From Chryseobacterium indologenes (lineage in GTDB: Bacteria; Bacteroidota; Bacteroidia; Flavobacteriales; Weeksellaceae), in the NCBI RefSeq assembly GCF_001295265.1, contig NZ_LJOD01000009.1, positions 154,970-218,969 of the forward strand: 64,000 nucleotides of DNA. The letters are read 5' to 3'. The translations under genes were made by a program, and so were the position numbers. Shown here one piece after another: positions 43,682-51,196 of the stretch. Every line of letters starts with the position of its first letter. Position 1 is the first letter of the stretch. The notes under the pieces were generated by a model. The model did no database searches. It was not told where the DNA came from and saw only the letters and a list, made by a program, of their open reading frames with translations.

Positions 43682-44752
43682 TTATTTTAAAGTATTTACG
43701 TTATTTAAATCTTCAAACGCTTTTACCAGTCTTGTAGAGAAAGTTTCCTCTCCTTTTCTTACCCATACCCTCGGGTCATAGAATTTTTTGTTAGGTTTTT
43801 CTTCTCCTTCAGGGTTTCCGATCTGTGATCTCAGGTAATCAATATTGTTTACCATATAATCTCTAACCCCTTCTGTGTAAGCGAACTGAAGGTCAGTATC
43901 AATATTCATTTTAATTACGCCGTAGTCAATGGCCTCTCTGATTTCTTCTAATGTAGAACCAGAACCTCCGTGGAATACAAAGTTGATCGGCTTATCTGCT
44001 GTTCCGAATTTTTCCTGAACATACTTCTGAGAGTTGTCAAGGATTTTTGGTGTAAGGACTACATTTCCTGGCTTGTAAACTCCGTGTACGTTACCAAAAG
44101 CGGCAGCGATAGTAAAGTTATCAGAAACAGCTTTTAATTTTTCGTAGGTATAAGCAATATCTTCCGGCTGTGTGTATAATTTTGAATTGTCTACGTCTGA
44201 ATTGTCAACACCGTCTTCTTCACCTCCTGTTACTCCGATTTCCACTTCAAGAGTCATCTGAAGTTTAGCCATTCTTTCAAAATATTGAACTGAAATGTCT
44301 AAGTTCTCTTCTAAAGATTCCTCAGAAAGATCAAGCATGTGAGATGAATAAAGAGATTTTCCGGTTTGCTTGAAGAATTCTTCATTGGCATCCATTAATC
44401 CGTCAATCCAAGGTAGTAATTTCTTGGCACAGTGGTCTGTATGTAAAATTACAGTTGCTCCGTAAGCTTCTGCTAAAGTATGAATATGCTTTGCTCCGGC
44501 GATTGCTCCTAAGATGGCAGCCTTCTGTCCGTCATTGCTTAATCCTTTCCCTGCATTAAAGGCAGCTCCTCCATTTGAAAACTGGATAATAACAGGTGAA
44601 TTTAATTTTGCTGCAGTTTCCATCGTAGCGTTTATGTTGCTAGAACCAATTACGTTTACTGCAGGCAGTGCAAATTTGTTTTCTTTAGCGTACTGAAAAA
44701 TGTCGGTAACTAACTGACCTGTGGCAACTCCTGCCGGAAAAATTCTGCTCAT
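43682..44752 (-). CDS. fbaA: Class II fructose-bisphosphate aldolase
   Basis: This 356-residue zinc enzyme cleaves fructose 1,6-bisphosphate in glycolysis and makes it in gluconeogenesis. Class II signatures are ATVILHTDHCAKKLLPWIDG (zinc His), MTLEVEIGVTGGEEDGVDNS, AAFGNVHGVYKPG and NFVFHGGSGSTLEEI. Length and the long internal loop fit the larger class IIA type. It is separated from nadK by 69 bases and from accD by the AT-rich repeat. Confidence 0.96.
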   Translation of the reverse strand: MSRIFPAGVATGQLVTDIFQYAKENKFALPAVNVIGSSNINATMETAAKLNSPVIIQFSNGGAAFNAGKGLSNDGQKAAILGAIAGAKHIHTLAEAYGATVILHTDHCAKKLLPWIDGLMDANEEFFKQTGKSLYSSHMLDLSEESLEENLDISVQYFERMAKLQMTLEVEIGVTGGEEDGVDNSDVDNSKLYTQPEDIAYTYEKLKAVSDNFTIAAAFGNVHGVYKPGNVVLTPKILDNSQKYVQEKFGTADKPINFVFHGGSGSTLEEIREAIDYGVIKMNIDTDLQFAYTEGVRDYMVNNIDYLRSQIGNPEGEEKPNKKFYDPRVWVRKGEETFSTRLVKAFEDLNNVNTLK

Positions 44753-44821
44753 GTTTTACTTTTTATTTTTATTATTAGGCGTTTTTAAATTCCTGTAAAG
44801 GTAATCATTTTTGAGGAATTA

Positions 44822-45688
44822 CTAATTTCTTTTGTCCCTGCCCCAAAGCAGCTTCTGACGGATCGTTTCGTAGAAGCTTAAATGGTTAGGCTGTACCAGA
44901 AGGATCTGGAAATCCGCCTTTTTGATGATAATTTCTTTATCGGTTTCAATATGAATCAGCCTGGAGTCCAAAGAAAGGGAATATTGAGGGACTCTGCTTT
45001 CTACTTTAAACTTGATCTCCACCCTGTCGTTCACTACCAAAGGTCTCACATTCAGGTTGTGAGGGGCAATAGGAGTAATTACGAAATTCTCGTTATTCGG
45101 AGAAATAATCGGTCCGCCGCAACTTAAAGAATAAGCGGTAGAACCTGTAGGTGTGGAAACAATAACTCCGTCACCCCAGAAAACATTCAGAAACTCATCA
45201 TTAATGTACGAGTCTACGGTAATCATGGACGTGGTTTCTTTTCTTGAAACAGTCACATCATTAAGGGCATACGGGAAAAAATCATCAGATATTGGTGAAA
45301 CAACCTGAATAACCGCACGCCGGCTTGTTTTAACATCTCCTTTTAAAATGGCATCCAGTTCTTTGAAGGCTTCTTCCTTGGTAAAGCTTGCCAGAAATCC
45401 TAGTCTTCCGGTATTTACCCCTACAATCGGAATTTCAAGGTCTTCAATGAAGGTCAGTGAGTTAACGATGGTTCCGTCTCCTCCGAAAGTAAAAAACAGG
45501 TCTACTTTCTTATCCAGAAGGTCCTGCTTATTGTTGAAGGTTTCAAATATCTTCGAAAACTGAAGAGCTTCAGCCATTTCATCATACAGAACAGATTTTA
45601 CACCTCTGTTTTCAAGCTCAGAAATGAACTTGCTTAAATATAAAAAAGTATCGAGGTCTTTTTTCTGGGAGTATATGGCAGCCTTCAT
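44822..45688 (-). CDS. nadK: NAD kinase
   Basis: This 288-residue enzyme phosphorylates NAD to NADP. The core motif is FFTFGGDGTIVNSL (residues about 62-75), with NTGRLGFLA, TPTGSTAYSLSCGGPII and NVRPLVVNDR following. The N-terminal 60 residues form the lobe seen in short bacterial NAD kinases. It lies one base from the CBS gene upstream on the same strand, so the two are probably co-transcribed. Confidence 0.95.
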   Translation of the reverse strand: MKAAIYSQKKDLDTFLYLSKFISELENRGVKSVLYDEMAEALQFSKIFETFNNKQDLLDKKVDLFFTFGGDGTIVNSLTFIEDLEIPIVGVNTGRLGFLASFTKEEAFKELDAILKGDVKTSRRAVIQVVSPISDDFFPYALNDVTVSRKETTSMITVDSYINDEFLNVFWGDGVIVSTPTGSTAYSLSCGGPIISPNNENFVITPIAPHNLNVRPLVVNDRVEIKFKVESRVPQYSLSLDSRLIHIETDKEIIIKKADFQILLVQPNHLSFYETIRQKLLWGRDKRN

Positions 45689-45689
45689 G

Positions 45690-46340
45690 TTATATTTCTA
45701 TAAATTTTTGGAAAAATCCGAACCGGTTTTTAAACAGATCTGATTTTTCATCAGAATAAAATTTTTCAACAATTCTATAATCGTACCGGTCAAAAGTAGA
45801 GTCTATGGAGGATAAATTTTCATTGCTGATCTTAATGGTGACATGAATTACCTCATCCGATATAAAACTGATAAATCCTCCGTAAAATTTAGAATTATTG
45901 CTTTCCACAATATTCGCAATTTCTGTCATTGAATATTTTCTGGCCGGGGTTTCTATCGTAAGGATGGCTCCGCTTTCTGAAAATAGCGGATAGCGGGACA
46001 GGTCCTGAAAAATATCTTCACTGGTAATATATCCCTGGTATTTTTCATTTTTGTTGATCACCGGAACGACATTGGCATTAAAGGTATGGAACAGGCGAAT
46101 GCTGTCCATCAGGTTATTATCCTCCAGAATGGTAAATCGTTCAAGCTGATGTTCAAGATCTTTCAGAACTCCATTGGCTTCGTACAGGAAATCTTTAGCG
46201 ATGGCCCCGTAGAAGTGATGGGATTTTTTGATGAAAATATGAGAATATCCAAAATCTTCTAACGTATTTCTTGCTGATTCTATTGAGTCAGTCAGGCTAA
46301 AACACGGAAAGTCCTTTGAGATATAATCCTTGATAAACAT
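45690..46340 (-). CDS. CBS-domain protein
   Basis: This 216-residue protein has a CBS pair (about residues 5-55 and 70-125: MFIKDYISKDFPCFSLTDSI, YGAIAKDFLYEANGVLKD, LEDNNLMDSIRLFHTFNANVVPVI, YQGYITSEDIF). CBS pairs bind adenine nucleotides, so it may be an energy or nucleotide sensor for NadK. The C-terminal half (about 135-216) is a mixed domain with KYSMTEIANIVESNN. The position one base upstream of nadK supports a regulatory link; this is inference. Confidence 0.88.
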   Translation of the reverse strand: MFIKDYISKDFPCFSLTDSIESARNTLEDFGYSHIFIKKSHHFYGAIAKDFLYEANGVLKDLEHQLERFTILEDNNLMDSIRLFHTFNANVVPVINKNEKYQGYITSEDIFQDLSRYPLFSESGAILTIETPARKYSMTEIANIVESNNSKFYGGFISFISDEVIHVTIKISNENLSSIDSTFDRYDYRIVEKFYSDEKSDLFKNRFGFFQKFIEI

Positions 46341-46425
46341 TGTGCTAATTTATAAAAAATTAAATGAAATAATTTCTGAAAACAAAACTTTTTTTCTGAA
46401 AAAGTAAAAAAAATGAACTTAAAAT

Positions 46426-46529
46426 TTGTTTGTAAGAAAAAAAAAGGTACCTTTGTCGCCTTTCATTTTTACTTTTTATTAGATTTATTTCAAACTGCAC
46501 TGTCTACTAAGGACATATGCAGTTTTTTT
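46426..46529 (+). ncRNA. Candidate small RNA with its own promoter and terminator
   Basis: In the gap between two minus-strand genes, the plus strand has a complete flavobacterial promoter: TTG (46426-46428), 19 bases, TACCTTTG (46448-46455). An 8-bp hairpin AAACTGCA/TGCAGTTT (46492-46499 with 46518-46525) ends in T residues (to 46529). Expected transcript: about 46462 to 46529, roughly 65-70 bases. No plausible protein frame starts inside it; an ATG at 46517 opens only antisense to the methyltransferase gene. The hairpin could instead terminate that minus-strand gene. Confidence 0.45.
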
Positions 46530-47058
46530 ATTTCAGGGCTTTGGCAAATTCCCACATCACAATTCCACCGCATACACTTACATTAAGAGAATGTTTGGTT
46601 CCCAGCTGGGGAATTTCAAGGAAGGTATCTATATTCGGAAGGGCTTCATTACTGATTCCTTCTACTTCATTTCCTAGGATCAGGGCATATTTCTTTGAAG
46701 GATCAATAGTGAAATCTGTAATCATTCTGCTGTCAGATGTCTGTTCAATGCCGATGATCTCATATCCCAGACTTTTATAGTCACTGATGGCTGTATTAAT
46801 GTCATTTTCATGGCTCCAGTCCACACTTTCTGTTGCCCCCAGTGCTGCTTTGTGAATCTCACGGTGGGGAGGCTGGGGGGTAATACCGCAGAGGATAATT
46901 TTTTCAATCAGAAATGCATCTGCTGTTCTGAAAGCTGCCCCTACATTGTGCATGCTTCTGATATTATCTAAGATAATAACGAGTGGAATTTTCTTAACTT
47001 TTTTGAAGGTTTCCACATCTATTCTGTTAAGTTCCTCCAGTTTTAATTTTTGTACCAA
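46528..47058 (-). CDS. TrmH-family RNA methyltransferase
   Basis: This 176-residue SPOUT-fold SAM-dependent methyltransferase acts on RNA. The three motifs are NIRSMHNVGAAFRTADAF, ALILGNEVEGIS and LGTKHSLNVSVCGGIVMWEF, the last being the trefoil knot. It lacks the N-terminal RNA-binding extension of RlmB, so it is the small type; target RNA unknown (tRNA or rRNA). It lies four bases downstream of the YwqK-like gene on the same strand. Confidence 0.9.
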   Translation of the reverse strand: MVQKLKLEELNRIDVETFKKVKKIPLVIILDNIRSMHNVGAAFRTADAFLIEKIILCGITPQPPHREIHKAALGATESVDWSHENDINTAISDYKSLGYEIIGIEQTSDSRMITDFTIDPSKKYALILGNEVEGISNEALPNIDTFLEIPQLGTKHSLNVSVCGGIVMWEFAKALK

Positions 47059-47062
47059 TGTT

Positions 47063-47683
47063 TTATTTTGTAGAGATTAATTGACCGTCTTTGTAGACTT
47101 CTGTTTTTTCAATGCTTCCGTCTTCACGGTAGTGGATTCTGTTTCCGTGGCGCTTGTCGTTAACAAGTTCTGTTTCCCGCTGAAGCTTTCCGGAAGGATA
47201 ATAAACCTTCCATTTTCCCTGAGCCAGCCCCTTTTCATAAAACCCAACCTGTTTTACAGATTTTCCGTCTTCGTGATAAAGCTTGCTTTCGCCATCCAGT
47301 TTCCCTAATCTGTAATTGGAGACTTCATTTATTTTTCCGTTAGGAGAGTAGAAGGTTGCCGTTGAATTATCATCATAAATGTTTTTTTCACCATTTCTGA
47401 AATATTCTCTGGAGGTAAGAACGCCGTTCTGATCATAATAGGTCCATTCTTTAGATTTGTACCCTTTTTTGTTTTCGCCTTTAGCTTTTACTTTTCCGTT
47501 CTCATAATAATATACAGCGTCTCCGTCTATTTTACCTTTTTTCCATTCCACGATCTGCTTTACCTGACCGTTTTCATAAAAATCCTTGCAGGAGCCTTCC
47601 TGTAAACCGTCTTTAAATCCACAGGGCTTTTGTGCTACGGCCCACGTTGATGCATAAATCAATAGCAAAAAAATGCATTTCAT
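47063..47683 (-). CDS. YwqK-like secreted protein with MORN-type repeats
   Basis: This 206-residue protein has a signal peptide (1-17, ending TWAVAQ). It contains seven or eight repeats of the MORN-like type (YENGQVKQIVEWKKGKIDGDA, YYENGKVKAKGENKKGYKSKEW, YHEDGKSVKQVGFYEKGLAQGKW). Annotation pipelines label such proteins as a YwqK-family antitoxin, but nothing beside it resembles a toxin. The methyltransferase gene follows. It shares a divergent promoter region with 47739. Confidence 0.82.
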   Translation of the reverse strand: MKCIFLLLIYASTWAVAQKPCGFKDGLQEGSCKDFYENGQVKQIVEWKKGKIDGDAVYYYENGKVKAKGENKKGYKSKEWTYYDQNGVLTSREYFRNGEKNIYDDNSTATFYSPNGKINEVSNYRLGKLDGESKLYHEDGKSVKQVGFYEKGLAQGKWKVYYPSGKLQRETELVNDKRHGNRIHYREDGSIEKTEVYKDGQLISTK

Positions 47684-47691
47684 AGATTTTT

Positions 47692-47723
47692 TTGTTTCAA
47701 AAATAGCAAAATAGTTACATTTG
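47692..47723. promoter_or_regulatory. Divergent promoters of the YwqK-like gene and the secreted protein at 47739
   Basis: Plus: TTG (47692-47694), 21 bases, TACATTTG (47716-47723), 15 bases before the ATG at 47739. Minus: -7 element CAAAAATA (47698-47705) for the YwqK-like gene. The minus -7 lies inside the plus spacer, so the two promoters overlap. Confidence 0.65.
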
Positions 47724-47738
47724 ATTAAAAATATTAAT

Positions 47739-48338
47739 ATGAAAAAAATATCTGTTTTACTGTTGTTGGTATTAGGTTTTATTTTTCCAAAGGCACAAAA
47801 TACCTATTTTCCGCAAGTGTTTTTTGATAAAAAGATGGCCCGTGACATGCTCAGTTTCGGAAATTCTACAATAGAGGGGGTAGCTTCCACAAAACAAAAG
47901 AATAACTGGGGAATCAAGCCTGTATTTGGGACAAAACATTATGCACCCAAAGGAACCGTTGTGATGCTTTTTCCTGTAACCCCTTATTTTGAAGAGTTTT
48001 ATAATATGAGGAAGAAGTATGAAAACAAAAAAACTACCGTTTATATGTCCGAAGAAGCTTTTAAATACAAACTGGAAGCTTTAACAGACGATCATGGCCG
48101 TTTTAAATTTGAAAAACTGAAGCCCGGTAAATATTATCTCGAAACCATCGTTAATTTCACAGCAACAGCCAGCTATCAGCAGCAGACCGGAAGAACAGAT
48201 TCCTATAACGCGTATGGAGGTTATCTTTATTCCACACCAATTTATCAGACCTTCTTTTACGGGTATTCGGCAGCCAACCGCGAAAGTAAATTTGTAGAGA
48301 TCAAACAAGACGGCGAACTCAAAGAAATCAACCTTTAA
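47739..48338 (+). CDS. Secreted hypothetical protein
   Basis: This 199-residue protein starts at MKKISVLLLL with a signal peptide ending FPKAQ. The mature part has beta-sandwich character (VVMLFPVTPYFEEFY, FKFEKLKPGKYYLETIVNF) with the phrase LKPGKYYLET resembling the carboxypeptidase-regulatory fold, and a Tyr-rich stretch (SYNAYGGYLYSTPIYQTFFYGYS). No sorting domain. A role at the periplasm or outer membrane is likely; I do not recognise a family. Confidence 0.68.
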   Translation: MKKISVLLLLVLGFIFPKAQNTYFPQVFFDKKMARDMLSFGNSTIEGVASTKQKNNWGIKPVFGTKHYAPKGTVVMLFPVTPYFEEFYNMRKKYENKKTTVYMSEEAFKYKLEALTDDHGRFKFEKLKPGKYYLETIVNFTATASYQQQTGRTDSYNAYGGYLYSTPIYQTFFYGYSAANRESKFVEIKQDGELKEINL

Positions 48339-48350
48339 GGTTGGTTTTTA
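48329..48350. terminator. Terminator-like hairpin overlapping the stop codon
   Basis: CAACCT/AGGTTG with a three-base loop lies over the stop of the 47739 gene, followed by T residues. The bestrophin gene converges from the minus strand and ends at 48348, so the hairpin may serve both. Confidence 0.65.
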
Positions 48351-49226
48351 TTTTTTACCCATGATCTGATGAACGTTTTTCTCTATATTCTGCGCTAATG
48401 TTTCCATCGGAATGTCATTCTCATCATTATTGAAAGGGTCTTCGATCTCCTCTGCGATAAGCTCGAGGCTCATCAGTACATAATAGACAAAAACGGTAAG
48501 CGGAATCATGAAAAGCCCTATGGTGATCACATAAGCAATTGGCAATGCAAATACATACAGGATGATAAACTTCTTAATAAAGGAAGAATAGGAATAAGGA
48601 ATAGGGGTATTCTTAATTCTTTCACATCCTCCGCACACTTCCAGAAAGCCTGATAATTGAGTGTCCAGATAAAGCATTTCAATTTCTGAAATTTTACCCT
48701 CTTTTTTTAACTGGTTCAGCTTATGACTTAAAAGGATAATCATTTCACTCGGACCATGATTTTTCAGTGATTTTTCAATTTCAGAATAATCCTCATCCAA
48801 AGCCAGTCTTGTGGATTCTTTGGAAAGATGCTTGGCTAAAAAGTGAGGAAAGTATTTTAAATATCTTGAAATCTGTTCTGCATCCTGGCGATTATCTCCA
48901 AGAATGGTATTGGTTTTTATGGCAAAATTTCGGGTATCGTTCACCAGTTTTCCCCAAAGCTTTCTCCCTTCCCACCATCGGTCATAAGCCGTGTTGGTTC
49001 TGAAAACCAATAAGAGAGATAATACGAAGCCCAGTAAAGAATGAATCATCCCTACATTGCTGATCCCCGATTTTGACGTCAGGTGGAAATATTCCACTTC
49101 TAAATACTGAATTCCCCAGGAATATAATCCCACAAGAACCATACTCGGAAACAGAATTTTTAACGTGTCGCTTTTATGTAAACTGAAAAGAATTTTCAGG
49201 AAATGTTTAGTATTGTAGACTCTCAT
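48348..49226 (-). CDS. Bestrophin-family (YneE-like) ion channel
   Basis: This 292-residue membrane protein is a member of the bestrophin family of pentameric channels, anion- or cation-selective in characterised bacterial cases. Signatures: VNDTRNFAIKTN, WEGRKLWGKLV, IPYSYSSFIKKFI and PLTVFVYYVLMSLELIAEEIEDPFNNDENDIP near the C-terminus. It stands alone. A run of T on the plus side of its start (minus-strand A-run) may be part of its promoter region. Confidence 0.9.
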   Translation of the reverse strand: MRVYNTKHFLKILFSLHKSDTLKILFPSMVLVGLYSWGIQYLEVEYFHLTSKSGISNVGMIHSLLGFVLSLLLVFRTNTAYDRWWEGRKLWGKLVNDTRNFAIKTNTILGDNRQDAEQISRYLKYFPHFLAKHLSKESTRLALDEDYSEIEKSLKNHGPSEMIILLSHKLNQLKKEGKISEIEMLYLDTQLSGFLEVCGGCERIKNTPIPYSYSSFIKKFIILYVFALPIAYVITIGLFMIPLTVFVYYVLMSLELIAEEIEDPFNNDENDIPMETLAQNIEKNVHQIMGKK

Positions 49227-49497
49227 AGATTTACTTGGTATTACAAATATAATTTTTTTTCATTTTATCTGTTTTCTCTGCGATGTATCCTGTTTAAAAT
49301 CTTTTGCTTCTTCTGATACACAATTTTTTTTGATAGGTATGTTACATTTAATACTCTGTTATCCCTCGTAAATTCTGGAGTTTTCAGGAATAAATTGGCA
49401 GCTGCTCATGGAAAATGATACCGAATATTCGTTTTAAAGTTTCTGCAGATTTCAAAAAAACACTATTTTTATTTCACATTAAATAACAGAAGAAAAA

Positions 49498-50376
49498 ATG
49501 ATCCTCGAAAATGTAGATGTTGTTAACGATATCAGCAAAGAAGACTTTCAGAACAACTATTTCAGAAAGCAGAAGCCGCTTCTGATTAAAAACTTTGCAA
49601 GCCGTTGGGATGCTTTCGATAAATGGAATTTTGCCTATATCCGTGAAAAAGCGGGTGACCAGGAAGTTCCATTATATGATAATAAGCCGGCTGATGCTTC
49701 CAAAAGTTCAGATGCTCCGGTAACACATATGAAAATGAAGGAGTACATTGATACTATTAAAAGCAAACCTTCAGATCTCCGCATTTTTTTCTATATTATT
49801 ACAGACCGGCTGCCGGAACTGCTGAAAAACTTTACCTATCCGGATCTCGGAATGAAGTTTTTTAAAAGGCTTCCTACTTTGTTTTTCGGAGGCAGTGAAG
49901 CTCACGTACTGATGCATTATGATGTGGACCTGGGAGATTTTATGCATATTCATTTTGAAGGAAAAAAGAGAATTCTGCTGTTTGACCAGAAGCAGTCTCC
50001 CTTTTTATATAAGGTACCATTATCTGTTCATACCATTTATGAGCTGGATTATGAAAATCCGGATTATGAAAAATTCCCTGCACTTAAATACGCCAAAGGG
50101 TATGAAATCTTTATGGAGCATGGGGATGCCCTTTTTATTCCGGGGGCATTCTGGCATTTTAACCGCTATCTGGAACCCGGTTTTTCCCTTTCATTGAGAG
50201 CGCTTCCCAACAAGCCGAAAGTTTTTGCCAATATGCTGTATCACGTTTTCATCATGCGGTACACAGATAAGATTCTGCGCAAACTGTTTAAAGAAAAATG
50301 GGTGAATTATAAGCAGAAATGGGCCTATGAGAAAAGTTCAGAGGCTTTGGAGAAACATTTGAAAAAAGACAAATAG
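49498..50376 (+). CDS. Cupin-like (JmjC-type) domain protein
   Basis: This 292-residue soluble protein has the Fe(II) and 2-oxoglutarate-type motif of JmjC cupins: H140-x-D142 (HYDVDLGDF) and distal H220 (PGAFWHF). Residues before it (QNNYFRKQKPLLIKNFASRW) match the N-terminus of the cupin_8 group, which contains hydroxylases of protein or tRNA side chains. The last part (KWVNYKQKWAYEKSSEALEKHLKK) is helical. Substrate unknown. The gene is bounded by an AT-rich upstream region (49227-49497) with no other feature seen. Confidence 0.88.
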   Translation: MILENVDVVNDISKEDFQNNYFRKQKPLLIKNFASRWDAFDKWNFAYIREKAGDQEVPLYDNKPADASKSSDAPVTHMKMKEYIDTIKSKPSDLRIFFYIITDRLPELLKNFTYPDLGMKFFKRLPTLFFGGSEAHVLMHYDVDLGDFMHIHFEGKKRILLFDQKQSPFLYKVPLSVHTIYELDYENPDYEKFPALKYAKGYEIFMEHGDALFIPGAFWHFNRYLEPGFSLSLRALPNKPKVFANMLYHVFIMRYTDKILRKLFKEKWVNYKQKWAYEKSSEALEKHLKKDK

Positions 50377-50521
50377 TTTTTAGAGGAAAGCTGGAAGTTC
50401 GGCTTATTTTAAGCTTTAGGGATGACTGTTTTTGATTGGTCGTGGTATTTTAGAGCAGCCGGAAAAAATACTTTTGTCCTTCAGATCTCAAAAAAATCCC
50501 TTCTTCCGGCAGCTGGCTTCC

Positions 50522-51052
50522 TTATTTATTAATCAGCCCAAAAATTTTTGCATCCACAAACTTACCTTTCTCAAAGAAAAAATCGTGAAGTAGGCCTTCT
50601 TCCTTAAAGTTGAGAGAGGTTAAAAGTTTTTCAGAGGAGATATTGGCCGGATCAATGAACGCATCTACCCTGTGAAGCTGCATCGTTTCAAATCCAAAGG
50701 TCAGAATGGGAAGAATAGCTTCTTTCATATATGAATTTCTCCAGAATGCAGGGTTCAGCTCATATCCGATCTCGGCTTTATAATGGTCTTTGTACCAGTT
50801 ATGGTATCCGCAGGTTCCTATCACTTTTTTTTCAGATTTCAGCTCTAATGCCCAACGGAATCCCTTTCCCTTTTCAAATTCACCATTGAAATGATTGATG
50901 ATGTTTTGTGCATCCTGTATGGTTTTAAAAGGAGGCAGGTCATAATATTCCATCACCTCATCAAGAGAAAAGTATTCAAACAGGTCTTCTGCATCATGAA
51001 GAGTAAGCTGTCTTAAGATAAGTCTTTCAGTTTCTAATACCGGATAGATCAT
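50522..51052 (-). CDS. GNAT-family N-acetyltransferase (RimJ/RimL type)
   Basis: This 176-residue transferase has the start VLETERLILRQLTLHDAEDLFEYF and the acetyl-CoA loop ELNPAFWRNSYMKEAILPIL. It resembles ribosomal-protein acetyltransferases of the RimJ/RimL type, with a C-terminal INPANISSEKLLTSLNFKEEG-like region. It is not closely similar to the other GNAT in this window (32193) beyond the family motifs. The 5' half of mutS diverges from it across 144 bases; an inverted GCCGGAA/TTCCGGC pair with about 35 bases between lies near 50459-50510. Confidence 0.9.
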   Translation of the reverse strand: MIYPVLETERLILRQLTLHDAEDLFEYFSLDEVMEYYDLPPFKTIQDAQNIINHFNGEFEKGKGFRWALELKSEKKVIGTCGYHNWYKDHYKAEIGYELNPAFWRNSYMKEAILPILTFGFETMQLHRVDAFIDPANISSEKLLTSLNFKEEGLLHDFFFEKGKFVDAKIFGLINK

Positions 51053-51172
51053 TAGGATTTATTTTACTGAAAAATACGATAAATATTTTATTTTGAAGGA
51101 CATGGAAATCAAACAATATCTCAGGATGGCGATTAATTTCCGAACAAATTACAAAGCGTGAATTTATTTTTT

Positions 51173-51180
51173 TAAATTTG
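51173..51180 (+). promoter_or_regulatory. -7 promoter element of mutS (TAAATTTG)
   Basis: A TAnnTTTG match lies 16 bases before the mutS start codon. No TTG is at the usual distance. Confidence 0.5.
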
Positions 51181-51196
51181 GGCCTCATTTTTTATT

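Noticed and set aside
46517..46780. Plus-strand frame starting in the candidate small RNA and running antisense to the methyltransferase gene
   Set aside because: It overlaps a clear gene on the other strand and its product has no domain character; the ATG is inside the terminator hairpin.
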